A stretch of 64,000 nt of DNA. It comes from an uncultured Desulfovibrio sp. (GTDB lineage Bacteria > Desulfobacterota > Desulfovibrionia > Desulfovibrionales > Desulfovibrionaceae). How positions within the stretch are numbered: the first letter of the stretch is position 1; the number at the start of each line of letters is the position of its first letter. The DNA lies in assembly GCF_910584445.1 (NCBI RefSeq), contig NZ_CAJUBO010000012.1, positions 1 through 64,000 of the forward strand, read 5' to 3'. The position numbers were made by a program, and so were the translations under genes. The notes under the pieces were generated by a model that saw only the letters and a list, made by a program, of their open reading frames with translations, was not told the DNA's origin and did not search any database. Below are positions 34,710 to 43,199 of this stretch, piece after piece.

Positions 34710-35606
34710 ATGCGTATCGTCTTCGCCAGCGGCAAGGGCGGAGCGGGCAAGACCTCGGTGACGGCCTCGCTGGCCGCGCTGTGGCCCCGCCCGGTCATCG
34801 CCGCCGACTGCGATGTGGAAGCACCCAACCTGCACCTTTTTCTTGCGCCCGACCTTGCGGAGCAAACCGCCGTCACGCTGGACGTGCCGGTGCTGGATGC
34901 GGAAAAATGCACGGGCTGCGGGTCCTGCAAGGATATCTGCCAATACCGGGCCATTGCCCGCTTCGGCAGGAAGGTGCTGATTTTCCCCGATATGTGCCAC
35001 GGCTGCGGCGGCTGCTTCGCGGTCTGCCCCGAAGGGGCGCTCGACACGGGCAAACGCGAGCTGGGCGTGCTGGAGGAAGGCGCGTTCTCCGCCGTCGGGG
35101 CGCGGGGCCGCTTCCTCATGGGCCGGACGCGCATCGGCGAGGCCATGACGCCGCCCCTCCTGCGGGCGCTGCTGGCCCGGCTGGAGACCATGACTGCCGA
35201 AGCCGGGGAGGACGCCCTGATCGACGCCCCTCCCGGCGTGAGCTGCCCGGCCATGACCGTGGCCGGACGGGCGGACACGGTGGTGCTGGTGGCGGAACCC
35301 ACGCCGTTCGGCATTCACGATTTCACGCTGGCCCACGCGGCATTCGCGCGGACCGGCGCACGCCTGGCCGTGGTCATGAACCGTTCCGGCATGGAGGGCA
35401 ACGAGTCCGGGGACGCGGCCCTGCGGGCCTGGTGCGCGGAGCGGCGCCTGCCGTTGCTGGCCGAACTGCCCTTTGACCGCGCGGCGGCGGAACGGTATGC
35501 CGCGGGCGGCCTGATTGCCGGGACCTCCCCCCTCTGGGAGGAGCGCTTCCGCGCGCTGGCCGAGGCCCTGCTGCACCGTGCGGAACACGGAGGACGCCAT
35601 GCGTGA
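34710..35606 (+). CDS. MinD/Mrp-family ATPase with 4Fe-4S insert (first copy)
   Basis: A 298-aa P-loop protein: FASGKGGAGKTSVTASLAAL at residues 5-24, ADCDVEAPNLHLFL, and DAPPGVSCP as the later Walker motif. Between about 62 and 110 it holds a two-cluster ferredoxin domain (CTGCGSCKDICQ and CHGCGGCFAVCPEGAL). Proteins of this type sit beside NifX-like partners in anaerobes and are thought to help assemble or move iron-sulfur cofactors; the client is unknown. The stop overlaps the next gene by 8 nt. Confidence 0.88.
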   Translation: MRIVFASGKGGAGKTSVTASLAALWPRPVIAADCDVEAPNLHLFLAPDLAEQTAVTLDVPVLDAEKCTGCGSCKDICQYRAIARFGRKVLIFPDMCHGCGGCFAVCPEGALDTGKRELGVLEEGAFSAVGARGRFLMGRTRIGEAMTPPLLRALLARLETMTAEAGEDALIDAPPGVSCPAMTVAGRADTVVLVAEPTPFGIHDFTLAHAAFARTGARLAVVMNRSGMEGNESGDAALRAWCAERRLPLLAELPFDRAAAERYAAGGLIAGTSPLWEERFRALAEALLHRAEHGGRHA

Positions 35607-36519
35607 GATCGTCGTCATCAGCGGCAAGGGCGGCACGGGAAAAACCTCCGTGTGCGCGGCCCTCGCGCATCTGGCGTCCGCCGGGTCCAGGGGGGCGGGG
35701 CAGGGCGTGGTCATCTGCGACCTTGATGTGGACGCGCCGGACCTGCACCTCCTGCTCGCTCCCGTCCCCCGTCGCCGGGAGGCCTTCATTTCCGGCAACG
35801 AGGCCGTGATCGACCGCGAACGCTGCACCCGCTGCGGCACCTGCGCCGGGCTGTGCAGATTCGGCGCCGTGCGGCAGGAAGGCGATGCCTTCGAGATCGA
35901 CCCCCTGCGCTGCGAAGGCTGCGGCGTCTGCTTCCGTCTCTGCCCCGCCGGGTCCATCGCCTTCCCCGAGCGCGAATGCGGGGAATGGTACATCAGCGAC
36001 ACCCGCTTCGGGCTGATGGCGCACGCGCTGCTGAATCCGGGGCAGGAAAATTCCGGCCGTCTGGTCAGCCTGCTCAAGCAGCAGGCGCGGGAACTCGCGC
36101 GCGAAAACGGGGCACAGACCATTCTGTGCGACGGTTCGCCCGGGGTCGGCTGCCCCGTCATCAGCTCCCTCTCCGGCGCGACGCTGGCCGTGGCGGTGGT
36201 GGAGCCGACGCCATCGGGCGTCCACGACTTCGAGCGGGTGGCCGCATTGTGCGACCATTTTCGCATTCCCGTGGCCCTGATCATCAACAAGGCCGATCTC
36301 AATCCCGCCGAAACGGCGCGCATCCGCGCCCTGGCGGAGGAAAAGGGTAGGACGGTCGCCGCGGAACTGCCGTTCAGCCCGGATGTGATGCGGGCCATGA
36401 TTGCGGGCAAGGCCCTGACGGAAACGGATTCCCCCCTGGCCGGACTTCTTGCCGGGGCCTGGAAAACCATCGACGGACTCGCCGCCCGGGCGGACTCCCG
36501 CAAGACCCCCAACCTTTAA
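35599..36519 (+). CDS. MinD/Mrp-family ATPase with 4Fe-4S insert (second copy)
   Basis: A 306-aa paralogue of the gene before it: ISGKGGTGKTSVCAALAHLA, CDLDVDAPDLHLLL, a ferredoxin insert (CTRCGTCAGLCR and CEGCGVCFRLCPAGSI) and CDGSPGVGCPVISSLSGA. The overlap with the first copy suggests a heterodimer made in equal amounts. These ATPase pairs usually lie between NifX-like genes as here. It is cytoplasmic with no membrane segment. Confidence 0.88.
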   Translation: MREIVVISGKGGTGKTSVCAALAHLASAGSRGAGQGVVICDLDVDAPDLHLLLAPVPRRREAFISGNEAVIDRERCTRCGTCAGLCRFGAVRQEGDAFEIDPLRCEGCGVCFRLCPAGSIAFPERECGEWYISDTRFGLMAHALLNPGQENSGRLVSLLKQQARELARENGAQTILCDGSPGVGCPVISSLSGATLAVAVVEPTPSGVHDFERVAALCDHFRIPVALIINKADLNPAETARIRALAEEKGRTVAAELPFSPDVMRAMIAGKALTETDSPLAGLLAGAWKTIDGLAARADSRKTPNL

Positions 36520-36537
36520 CCCTTCGAGGATCACCAC

Positions 36538-36912
36538 ATGGACAAAAAAATCATCGCCATCCCCTCCGCCCTGCCCGGCGGTCTTGACGCGGGCATGGGC
36601 ATGCATTTCGGCCATTGCGAGATCTACACCATCGCGGACGTGGAAGACGGCAAGATCACGGCCGTGCGTACCCTGCCCCCCATTGCCCACCAGCAGGGCG
36701 GCTGCCTCGCCCCGGTGAACTATCTGGCCGGAGAGGGCGTCAACGTCCTGCTGGCGGGCGGCATGGGCATGCGCCCCCTCATGGGCTTCAACCAGGCGGG
36801 CGTGGAAGTGTACTTCGCCGGGAACTTCCCCACCGTGGGGCAGGCGGTGCAGGCCTTCATCGAGGGCAGGCTGCCCGCGTTCACGCCCGAACACTCCTGC
36901 GGCGGGCACTAG
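36538..36912 (+). CDS. NifX/NifB-type dinitrogenase iron-molybdenum cofactor family protein
   Basis: A 124-aa protein with the NifX-like fold: MDKKIIAIPSALPGGLDAGM, HFGHCEIYTI, GGCLAPVNYLAGEGVNVLLAGGMG and a C-terminal HSCGGH that could bind metal. It is the last gene of the cassette, 18 nt after the second ATPase. The window shows no nitrogenase, so the cluster carried is more likely general iron-sulfur or a molybdenum-iron species for another enzyme. Confidence 0.85.
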   Translation: MDKKIIAIPSALPGGLDAGMGMHFGHCEIYTIADVEDGKITAVRTLPPIAHQQGGCLAPVNYLAGEGVNVLLAGGMGMRPLMGFNQAGVEVYFAGNFPTVGQAVQAFIEGRLPAFTPEHSCGGH

Positions 36913-36944
36913 AGCGTTTTCGCGATCAAAGCGCGGAAACGCTC
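36912..36944 (+). terminator. Hairpin after the NifX/MinD cassette
   Basis: GAGCGTTTTCGCG (36912-36924) pairs with CGCGGAAACGCTC (36932-36944) with one mismatch, starting at the stop codon. There is no T tract. Confidence 0.5.
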
Positions 36945-37043
36945 CGGCGGCTGCGGGAGCGGACGCCCGCGCCGGAATACGGCGGAAGATCACGCTTTTC
37001 CCGCCGCTTGTCCCGCTCTGCGGGGAAATGACGGCAGCGGGAC

Positions 37044-37080
37044 CTGAGGAAGCTATCTGGCGTACAGATATTTTCCTCAG
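37044..37080 (+). other. Two-step hairpin in the 339-nt gap before the receiver-like gene
   Basis: CTGAGGAA (37044-37051) pairs with TTCCTCAG (37073-37080) and an inner stem ATCTG/CAGAT (37055-37059 with 37065-37069) caps it. It could be a leader structure for the gene at 37252 or a processing site. Nothing else is seen in this gap. Confidence 0.45.
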
Positions 37081-37251
37081 CAGGATGCTCCCGTGCCAGC
37101 TTGCAAACGCAGACGCCAGGCGCCGCGCAGACACTGCGCGGGGCGGGGAGTGCGAAGACTTGGGCCGTGAAGTTCCGGCTCAAGCCTTCGCGCCGTCCCA
37201 CCCTTTCCCTTCCCCAAAACACCTCGCCGCCCAGGGCCGCAAGGAGCCGCC

Positions 37252-37617
37252 ATGACCAGGAGCGCCATCCTCATCGTCACCACCGACAGCGCAAAGTGGC
37301 AACCTTTCCTCCCCGTTTTCAGGGAGCACGGCGCGGACGTCACGTTCGCCGGTTCTCTGGATGCCTGCAAGGAGGCCCTGCGCGCCGATCCCCCCCGCCT
37401 GTATATCCTGGACCTCGGCCTGGAGGGCAGGGAACTGCGCGCCGCGCTGATGCAACTGCTCATGATCGATGCCACGGCGCACAGCGCGGTCACCACCGAC
37501 ATGGAAAAGGAAGCCTTTCACGACGCCATGGAGGGTCTCGGCATCCTGACGGGCCTGCCCCCTGTTCCCGGGGAGGATGACATCCGGCATCTGCTGCGTC
37601 TGCTGGAAAACCTGTAG
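37252..37617 (+). CDS. Receiver-like protein, 121 aa, incomplete active site
   Basis: A stand-alone protein with the alternating pattern of a CheY-like domain: ILIVTTDSAKW at the start, a possible phosphoacceptor Asp in LYILDLGLEG near 55, but no acidic pair at 10-12 and no conserved Lys near 105. It is preceded by AAGGAG. It ends core-like DNA; the accessory region begins within the next 300 nt. A role with the NifX/MinD cassette is only positional. Confidence 0.6.
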   Translation: MTRSAILIVTTDSAKWQPFLPVFREHGADVTFAGSLDACKEALRADPPRLYILDLGLEGRELRAALMQLLMIDATAHSAVTTDMEKEAFHDAMEGLGILTGLPPVPGEDDIRHLLRLLENL

Positions 37618-37833
37618 CCATCCCGGAGCCGGGACAGCGCATCCCGCCGGGGAACGCGCCCGTTTCCTTCTGCTCGGGGAATATGGTACCTTTTGTGCAA
37701 CGCTTCGATCGCCGGGCTGGCGGCTCTTTTCCGTTACCCGGCAAAAGCTCGAGGAAAGGAGAGGCAGCGTATTTGAGCAGCGGCCCCACGTCGCAAAAGT
37801 CGCGTATCTGAGTCGTGTTTTTCAGGGGCGCCC

Positions 37834-37875
37834 CATCTTGTCAGGGTTCACGCTGTTTGCCATGCTGTCCGCATG
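37834..37875. repeat. Imperfect 42-bp repeat, left copy
   Basis: CATCTTGTCAGGG, a variable decamer, TTGCCATG and TCCGCATG recur at 40798-40839 in the same orientation, with roughly 80 percent identity. The pair flanks the Mrr-HipBA block. The rest of the 344-nt gap 37618-37961 has no recognisable gene. Confidence 0.5.
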
Positions 37876-37961
37876 AGATATATTGGCGTCCGTGTGGCGT
37901 GGGCCTTTTTTCTCCCCTCATAGGCAAGTCCAAACATGAATCATGAGGAGGTGCGTCACTT

Positions 37962-38891
37962 ATGGCTATCCCTGACTTTCAAAGCTTCATGCTGCCGGTT
38001 CTCCGTTTGGCGGCAACTACGCCTGTGAATACAGCAGAAGCGGTTGCACACATTACTGCTGAATTTGGTCTTTCCGATGAAGACAGGCGTGAAATGTTGC
38101 CGAGCGGGAGGCAGACGCGGCTTGCCAACAGAGTCGTATGGTCCTTTACCTATCTTGCCAAAGCAGGGCTTCTGCAGCGGGAATCCCGGGGCGTATACAC
38201 CATTACGGAAGCCGGGCGAAAGGTACTTGCCGAGAATCCGAAACGTATAGACAAAAATTTTTTAAAAGCTCGCTCAGAAAGCTTTCGTCAGTTCAGTGGT
38301 GGAAGCACCTCTCATGCTGAAGCTGAAAACGCCGAGGGGGCTCCCCATTTTTCCGATGTGGAGGAGGGCACCCCTGAAGAACGTATAGAAGCGGCGTTTA
38401 AGGATCATAATGATGCCTTGCAATCTGACATTAAAGAACGAGTCCAGGCTCTGAGTGATGCTCAATTTGAACAGCTGATTGTCAAGCTGATGCTCGGACT
38501 TGGTTATGGCGCGAGTGGTTCCGGAAAAAGGACAGGTGGGTCAGGTGATGGCGCCATAGACGGCGTCATCACCGAAGACGTGCTTGGCCTGGACAAAATC
38601 TACCTTCAGGCAAAAAGATATAGCCCGGATTCGGGCATAGGCCCCGATAAAATCCGCGAGTTCGCTGGCGCCATGGACGCGCATGGCATAGTTAAAGGGG
38701 TATTTGTGACCACAAGCCGATATACCAAGGCTGCCCGTGAATATGCGGAACGCAGCCATAAGCACTTGCGGCTGATAGATGGCGATGAACTGGCTAAGAT
38801 TATGGTACAGCATGGTATCGGTGTCAGAAGGTATAGGAAACTTGAACTGAAACATATGGACTCTGATTTTTTTGATGAGATGGCGGAATAA
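37962..38891 (+). CDS. Mrr-type restriction endonuclease
   Basis: A 309-aa protein with an Mrr N-terminal winged-helix domain (about 5-90; SFTYLAKAGLLQRESRGVYTIT) and a C-terminal Mrr catalytic domain of the PD-(D/E)XK fold (GDGAIDG and YLQAKRY give the Asp and Gln-x-Lys). Such enzymes cut methylated or otherwise modified DNA without a partner methylase. GAGGAG precedes the ATG. Base composition is lower in GC than the core. It is the first gene of the decayed element A. Confidence 0.88.
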   Translation: MAIPDFQSFMLPVLRLAATTPVNTAEAVAHITAEFGLSDEDRREMLPSGRQTRLANRVVWSFTYLAKAGLLQRESRGVYTITEAGRKVLAENPKRIDKNFLKARSESFRQFSGGSTSHAEAENAEGAPHFSDVEEGTPEERIEAAFKDHNDALQSDIKERVQALSDAQFEQLIVKLMLGLGYGASGSGKRTGGSGDGAIDGVITEDVLGLDKIYLQAKRYSPDSGIGPDKIREFAGAMDAHGIVKGVFVTTSRYTKAAREYAERSHKHLRLIDGDELAKIMVQHGIGVRRYRKLELKHMDSDFFDEMAE

Positions 38892-38963
38892 AAGAGTAAG
38901 GTCTGCTATGGTTGGGGCACAGATACGTCCGCAGCGTGATATCCGCATTCACCTGACCGCGCC

Positions 38964-39188
38964 ATGAGTACCAAGCACAAAACAGTCTTTCAGGAACAGT
39001 GCGGCGTTTCTTTCTTTTGCCAAATTCAGGCTGTCAGGCCCCGGCAACCCGTTTTAAGGAACGCCTTTCTTGAAGCCCTGCTGCGGCGCGTCTCCGCCTG
39101 TGTGCCCTTTGCCCTGATTTCCCAAGGCCCGGAGGAATCTTCCCCGTTGTCGGCGCCTCCTCTTGACGCCGAGAAAAACTCGAAATAA
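38964..39188 (+). pseudogene. Deletion remnant of the 47115-type gene
   Basis: The 74-aa frame begins MSTKHKTVFQEQ and continues QIQAVRPRQ and AFLEALLRRVSA. These match two separate parts of the protein starting at 47115 (MSNKSEAVFQEH, then QIQAVTPRQ and AVLESLLERLSA). About 110 intervening codons and the C-terminal two thirds are missing. It is a decayed paralogue and links element A to element B. Confidence 0.75.
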
Positions 39189-39234
39189 ACTTCTTGTTAA
39201 TTGGGGATAACAGGTAAAATATTTCGAGTTCATC

Positions 39235-39540
39235 ATGGCGAATCTCCATGTTTCCCGTTCCCTTAAAAAATTTGGCAGCGACATCCGATCCGCGCGGCTG
39301 CGGCGCAGGCTCCCCATGGCTCTCGTTGCCGAGCGCGCCGGAATATCCACCAAAACGCTAGCCAGTATCGAGAAAGGCGAAACCGGAGTGAGCGTGGGGA
39401 ACGTTGCAGCCGTTATTTATGCTCTGGGCATGGGAACGCCGTTTTCGGAGCTGCTCGACCAGAAAAACGATGCTTTTGGCCTGATGCTGGACGAGGAGCG
39501 CCTGCCCAAGCGTGCCCGCCTGCCGAAAGTGGAGAGCTGA
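39235..39540 (+). CDS. hipB: HipB-like antitoxin/repressor
   Basis: A 101-aa protein with a Cro/CI helix-turn-helix (about 17-70; MALVAERAGISTKTLASIEKG). It sits one base before the HipA gene, so it is the antitoxin and autorepressor of a HipBA pair. The C-terminal tail is short and basic. Confidence 0.85.
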   Translation: MANLHVSRSLKKFGSDIRSARLRRRLPMALVAERAGISTKTLASIEKGETGVSVGNVAAVIYALGMGTPFSELLDQKNDAFGLMLDEERLPKRARLPKVES

Positions 39541-39541
39541 C

Positions 39542-40756
39542 ATGGGCGGCATCTGCAACGTGTATCTCCAGCGCACGACGCCTCAACGTGTGGGCACACT
39601 CAGGCTGAACCATATCAGGGGCAAGCTGGCTTCCGTCTTTTCCTATGCGCCCGAGTGGCTTCAGGCTCCGCAGGCGTTTGCCCTGAGTCCGGATCTGCCG
39701 CTCGACCCGTACCCCAAAACCTGCGAAGGACTTTTCCTCTGTTTTCAGGATTGTTCGCCCGACCGCTGGGGCAAGGCGCTGCTGCGCCGACAGGAAAGCG
39801 CGCGGGCCGAAGCGGAAAACCGCAAGCCGCGCACCTTGCTGGACTCCGATTTTTTGCTCGGGGTCAACGATGCTACCCGGCAAGGGGCCATTCGTCTTTC
39901 CGCCGATAGCGGCAAGAGTTTTCTTGCAGAATCCGGGGCCGATTCCGTGCCGCCCCTCGTCTCTCTGCCCAGGCTGCTGAACGCCGCGCGGAATATCGAT
40001 GCCCGAACGGAAACGGATGCCGATCTTCGCGTGCTGGTCGCCCCCGGCTCCTCGCTTGGCGGCGCGCGCCCCAAGGCTTCTGTGCTCGGGAAGAATGGGG
40101 AGCTGCTCATTGCCAAGTTCCCCAGCCGCAACGACGACCGCGACATCCCGCTCTGGGAATATGTGACCTTTCAGCTGGCGCGCCGCGCGGGCATCCGGAC
40201 TCCAGAAGTTCAGCTCCACAATGTGGCGGGGAAGAATGTTCTGCTTGTGCAGCGCTTCGACCGCCGGGGCGTGGAGCGTATTCCGTTCATCTCGGCCATG
40301 AGCCTGCTCCAGGCCAGGGACGGCGAGCATATGAGTTATGTTGATATGGCCTCCGTCCTTCAGGCGGAAGGCTCGGCTCCCGCCGAAGACCTGCATGAGT
40401 TGTGGTCGCGCATGGTTTTCAATATGTGTGTGTACAATGTGGACGACCACTTGCGGAATCACGGCTTCCTGAGGGAGCCGCTGGGCTGGCGGCTCTCTCC
40501 CGTGTATGACCTCGAAACTTCTCATCCCACGGAAAAGGCGGCGTTTCTGCATACGGCGATCATGGAAGAGAGGAGCGCTTTCAGCGTGAGCGATGCGCTG
40601 GAGGCTGCCGAGTTTTTCCGATTCCGCAAGAGCGAAGCGCAGAAACGCCTTGCCGAGATACGCGAAGCCGTCTCGCATTGGAGGTACGAAGCATCCCTCG
40701 TCAAAGCGGCTTTCTCCGAAATGCGGCGTATGCGCGATGCGTTCGAGTATTTGTAG
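39542..40756 (+). CDS. hipA: HipA-like serine/threonine kinase toxin
   Basis: A 404-aa kinase. The N-terminal part has GTLRLNHIRGKLASVFSY. The P-loop-like GSSLGGARPKASV, the ATP Lys in LIAKFPS, the catalytic loop NVDDHLRNHGFL and the metal Asp in LSPVYD are all present, so it looks active. HipA of E. coli phosphorylates glutamyl-tRNA synthetase and causes dormancy; the target here is not known. It begins 2 nt after the HipB stop. The C-terminus is followed by the right copy of the 42-bp repeat. Confidence 0.88.
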   Translation: MGGICNVYLQRTTPQRVGTLRLNHIRGKLASVFSYAPEWLQAPQAFALSPDLPLDPYPKTCEGLFLCFQDCSPDRWGKALLRRQESARAEAENRKPRTLLDSDFLLGVNDATRQGAIRLSADSGKSFLAESGADSVPPLVSLPRLLNAARNIDARTETDADLRVLVAPGSSLGGARPKASVLGKNGELLIAKFPSRNDDRDIPLWEYVTFQLARRAGIRTPEVQLHNVAGKNVLLVQRFDRRGVERIPFISAMSLLQARDGEHMSYVDMASVLQAEGSAPAEDLHELWSRMVFNMCVYNVDDHLRNHGFLREPLGWRLSPVYDLETSHPTEKAAFLHTAIMEERSAFSVSDALEAAEFFRFRKSEAQKRLAEIREAVSHWRYEASLVKAAFSEMRRMRDAFEYL

Positions 40757-40797
40757 GATATTCCTCTGTGGGACGCATCCTGGGAAGAGCGGTAGCG

Positions 40798-40839
40798 CAT
40801 CTTGTCAGGGCGCGCCCCCTTTGCCATGATTTCCGTATG
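40798..40839. repeat. Imperfect 42-bp repeat, right copy
   Basis: Second copy of the sequence at 37834-37875. It overlaps the 3' end of the minus-strand fragment at 40805-41101. Confidence 0.5.
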
Positions 40840-41101
40840 CCCCACGAGGAGCGTCCATGAATGAGAACTTCCGCTTCCTGATGTGGCCTATGGGCACGGC
40901 ACGGAAATAGAGTTTTTGCGCGACGCCGAGGTCGCCTTCCTGCCAGGCCACATTGCGCTGCCCGTCACCGAGGCGCAGCCGCTTGAGCGTGGCGGCGGAG
41001 GTGCCGTAGGCTTTCAGGAACTCCCAGATGAAATCCTGCTGCGGCCTCTTGAGGGCGCTTTCCAGAACCTTGACGATCTTGCCCTGATTGAACGTTGCCA
41101 T
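40805..41101 (-). pseudogene. N-terminal fragment, probably of an adenine DNA methyltransferase
   Basis: A 98-aa frame opening MATFNQGKIVKVLESALKR, then DFIWEFLKAYGTSAATLKRL and VAQKLYFRAVP. The pattern resembles the first ~80 residues of large type II adenine methylases (COG1002), which continue for several hundred residues with NPPY motifs. Those are missing here: the frame stops at the 42-bp repeat. The family call comes from memory of the opening pattern and is tentative. Confidence 0.4.
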
Positions 41102-41192
41102 GTTTTTCTATTCCTCACCAAATATGCAAAATATTCAGCAGGTCATAGATAATAGTTCAATAGCATATCCTAATAAATAATATACTATATTC

Positions 41193-42044
41193 TTATCCAC
41201 AAAAAGTAGAACGAGAACGTTTGATTTTTACAAATGGCAATTTATTCTTATAAAGAAAAAAACTAAGATCTTCATCTGTTGTTTGATTGAGTGGTCCTAA
41301 AACAACTTCCTCAATTTGTGGTTGATTTTCTCCTAAAATTGGATAAGAAAGATATTTTGATAACCCCTTAGTAGTTACACGAGTTTTAATATTTTCTAGA
41401 GGTATTATTTGAGATACCCACACATGAGCATCGTTTTTTCTAAAAAACTGAGGCTCTATTGCAAGTCTCCATTCTTGTTCTTCAGAGAAAGAATCATTTT
41501 TTAGGATAGATCTCATATTAATAAATTGTATTGCGATATTATGAAGATTGTCTATGGTATGTTTGTATCTTTTAAATATATCATCTATAGATGGATATAT
41601 ATAATTGTAGTCAACATATTGAACTTTACATAGATAATATTTTCCATGCCGAAATTTTGAAATCCAATTATTATCAATAATTGGAATAGAAAATGAATTT
41701 AGTTTAAATCCTATTGATATTCCTTTTCCAGCATCTGCATACCCTCTCCATTGGCTTAATAAATCTTTATTTTGAGAAAAGCACGTCATATATAAAGGAT
41801 AAGAATTAATTGCAATGAATTCTAGTATGGCATTAGCAAAATCTAAGTCTTTCTGTGTAGACGATAAATTTTCTTGTGCATATCTTCTTAGCAGTGCGGT
41901 AATCCAGCTTCCTTCCGTGATATCGTTCATTTTAACAGCTGGAGTAACCCAAATCTCTCTATTTTCTATAATTTTAGAAAATGATTCCATAGAACAATAG
42001 TGATAAATAAAACTTGGGCTATTCCTTTGGTCTTGAATAATCAT
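41193..42044 (-). CDS. DUF2971-family protein (first)
   Basis: A 283-aa soluble protein, strongly AT-rich compared with the core. The family pattern is clear: an N-terminal FIYHYCSMESFSKII with MNDITEG, a central MTCFSQNKDLLSQWRGYADAGKGISIGF, and a Glu/Arg segment SEEQEWRLAI. The biochemical function of DUF2971 is not established; members often sit in mobile islands and next to restriction genes. The start at 42044 has a weak AT-rich leader. It is transcribed toward the methyltransferase fragment. Confidence 0.75.
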   Translation of the reverse strand: MIIQDQRNSPSFIYHYCSMESFSKIIENREIWVTPAVKMNDITEGSWITALLRRYAQENLSSTQKDLDFANAILEFIAINSYPLYMTCFSQNKDLLSQWRGYADAGKGISIGFKLNSFSIPIIDNNWISKFRHGKYYLCKVQYVDYNYIYPSIDDIFKRYKHTIDNLHNIAIQFINMRSILKNDSFSEEQEWRLAIEPQFFRKNDAHVWVSQIIPLENIKTRVTTKGLSKYLSYPILGENQPQIEEVVLGPLNQTTDEDLSFFLYKNKLPFVKIKRSRSTFCG

Positions 42045-42202
42045 TTTTTACACCTTTAGTTTTAGAAAACCGCAGTAATGCATTTACGGAAAGGAGATTT
42101 GCATCCGTGAACGCATCAAGACATGGCTTTTTTCTGTCGAATATAGTTTATCTAATTTTTTTGCCTTGCATCTTGTTACAATTTCAGAAAAAATAAAAAA
42201 CT

Positions 42203-42270
42203 GGTGGGAATAGTGGTGGGAACAAATCCCGCCTATGCAAAAGGGCTTACGATTTTTATCGTAAGCCCTT
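42203..42270. repeat. Element A right-end repeat with terminator
   Basis: About 70 bases (42201-42270) are almost identical to 61218-61287. They contain two GGTGGGAA direct repeats (42203-42212 and 42215-42223) and a perfect 13-bp stem hairpin AAGGGCTTACGAT/ATCGTAAGCCCTT (42241-42270) that can end transcription on either strand. At 61 kb this block abuts the tRNA-like attachment site; here an IS200-like element separates the two. Confidence 0.85.
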
Positions 42271-42980
42271 TTTGTATGAAAGAAAACCTCCGGCTAGGCG
42301 GGAGGTTCAAAAAAGCTTAGAGCTATACATATATTATGAAAACTCCTTTTGATTTGTCATAATGGGAACGCGGTCTGGCAACTGCTTCCCAAAGACAAAT
42401 CAAAAGGAGGTCACAATGAGTGACGTAAAAAGTTTAGCGCATACGAAATGGAATTGTAAATATCATGTCGTTTTTGCCCCCAAATATTGCCGTCAGGTAT
42501 TTTATGGAGAAAAGAAGCGGGCAATAGGAGAGATTTTGCGAAAACTTTGTGAGTGGAAAGCAGTACACATTGTTGAAGCGGAATGTTGTCCAGACCATAT
42601 TCATATGTTGCTTGAGATTCCTCCGAAAATGAGCGTATCAAGCTTTATGGGCTATCTGAAAGAAAGAGTAGTTTGATGATTTATGAGCAATTTGGCGACC
42701 TCAAGTTCAAATATCGCAATCGTGAATTTTGGTGTTGTGGCTATTATGTGGATACAGTAGGCAAGAATAAAAAGAAGATTCAGGAGTATATCCGGGGGCA
42801 AATTGCCCAGGATAAGTTAGGGGATCAGTTGAGTTTACCTTATCCCGGCAGCCCGTTTACGGGCCGCAGGTAACAGAAATGCAAATGTCAGATCGCACAC
42901 GCGCCTGCTAGGGCGCTGCTGGCAAGAGAGCCTTACAGGCGCATATAAAGAACCCCCGGCTATGCCGGGGGGGGCTTTTT
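42271..42980 (+). mobile_element. IS200/IS605-type insertion sequence
   Basis: The element lies between the right-end block and the attachment site, which are contiguous at 61 kb. Left hairpin AACCTCC/GGAGGTT is at 42285-42307 and right hairpin CCCCCGGC/GCCGGGGG at 42953-42971, the sub-terminal structures recognised by the single-strand transposase. A 16-bp inverted repeat (42343-42358 with 42394-42409) would pair the transposase ribosome site, as in known IS200 leaders. No tnpB is present. Confidence 0.85.
42416..42873 (+). pseudogene. tnpA: IS200 TnpA transposase, frameshifted
   Basis: The Y1-HUH transposase is readable in two frames. The first (42416-42676) has the HUH motif PDHIHMLLEIP; the second (from about 42673) has LKFKYRNREFWCCGYYVDTVGKN and the C-terminal LPYPGSPFTGRR, with the catalytic Tyr in the GYYVD part. 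One base is missing near 42661 (AAAGAAAG where AAAGGAAAG is expected), so the copy is probably inactive on its own. Confidence 0.88.
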
Positions 42981-43026
<46 letters not shown>

Positions 43027-43031
43027 ACAGA

Positions 43032-43061
43032 GGGAGCCGTTATCGGTTCCCTTCTTTTTTC
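43032..43061 (+). terminator. Terminator between att site and integrase
   Basis: GGGAGCCG (43032-43039) pairs with CGGTTCCC (43044-43051) with one G-T pair, followed by TTCTTTTTT. Confidence 0.7.
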
Positions 43062-43146
43062 TACTAACTACTACTAATAATTGATTTAAGTTGGGATGGG
43101 GCTTACGGTCATTTTCGGTGTTTTTCGGCCTTTTTCGGCTTGACGT

Positions 43147-43167
43147 GGTGGGAATATGGTGGGAATA
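43147..43167. repeat. Direct repeats upstream of the integrase
   Basis: GGTGGGAATA occurs twice (43147-43156 and 43158-43167). The same paired motif is found at the right ends (42203 and 61220), so these could be arm-type sites for the integrase. Confidence 0.6.
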
Positions 43168-43199
43168 GAGAGGGGAAAAATCGCCCTGGAGAGCTTGCC

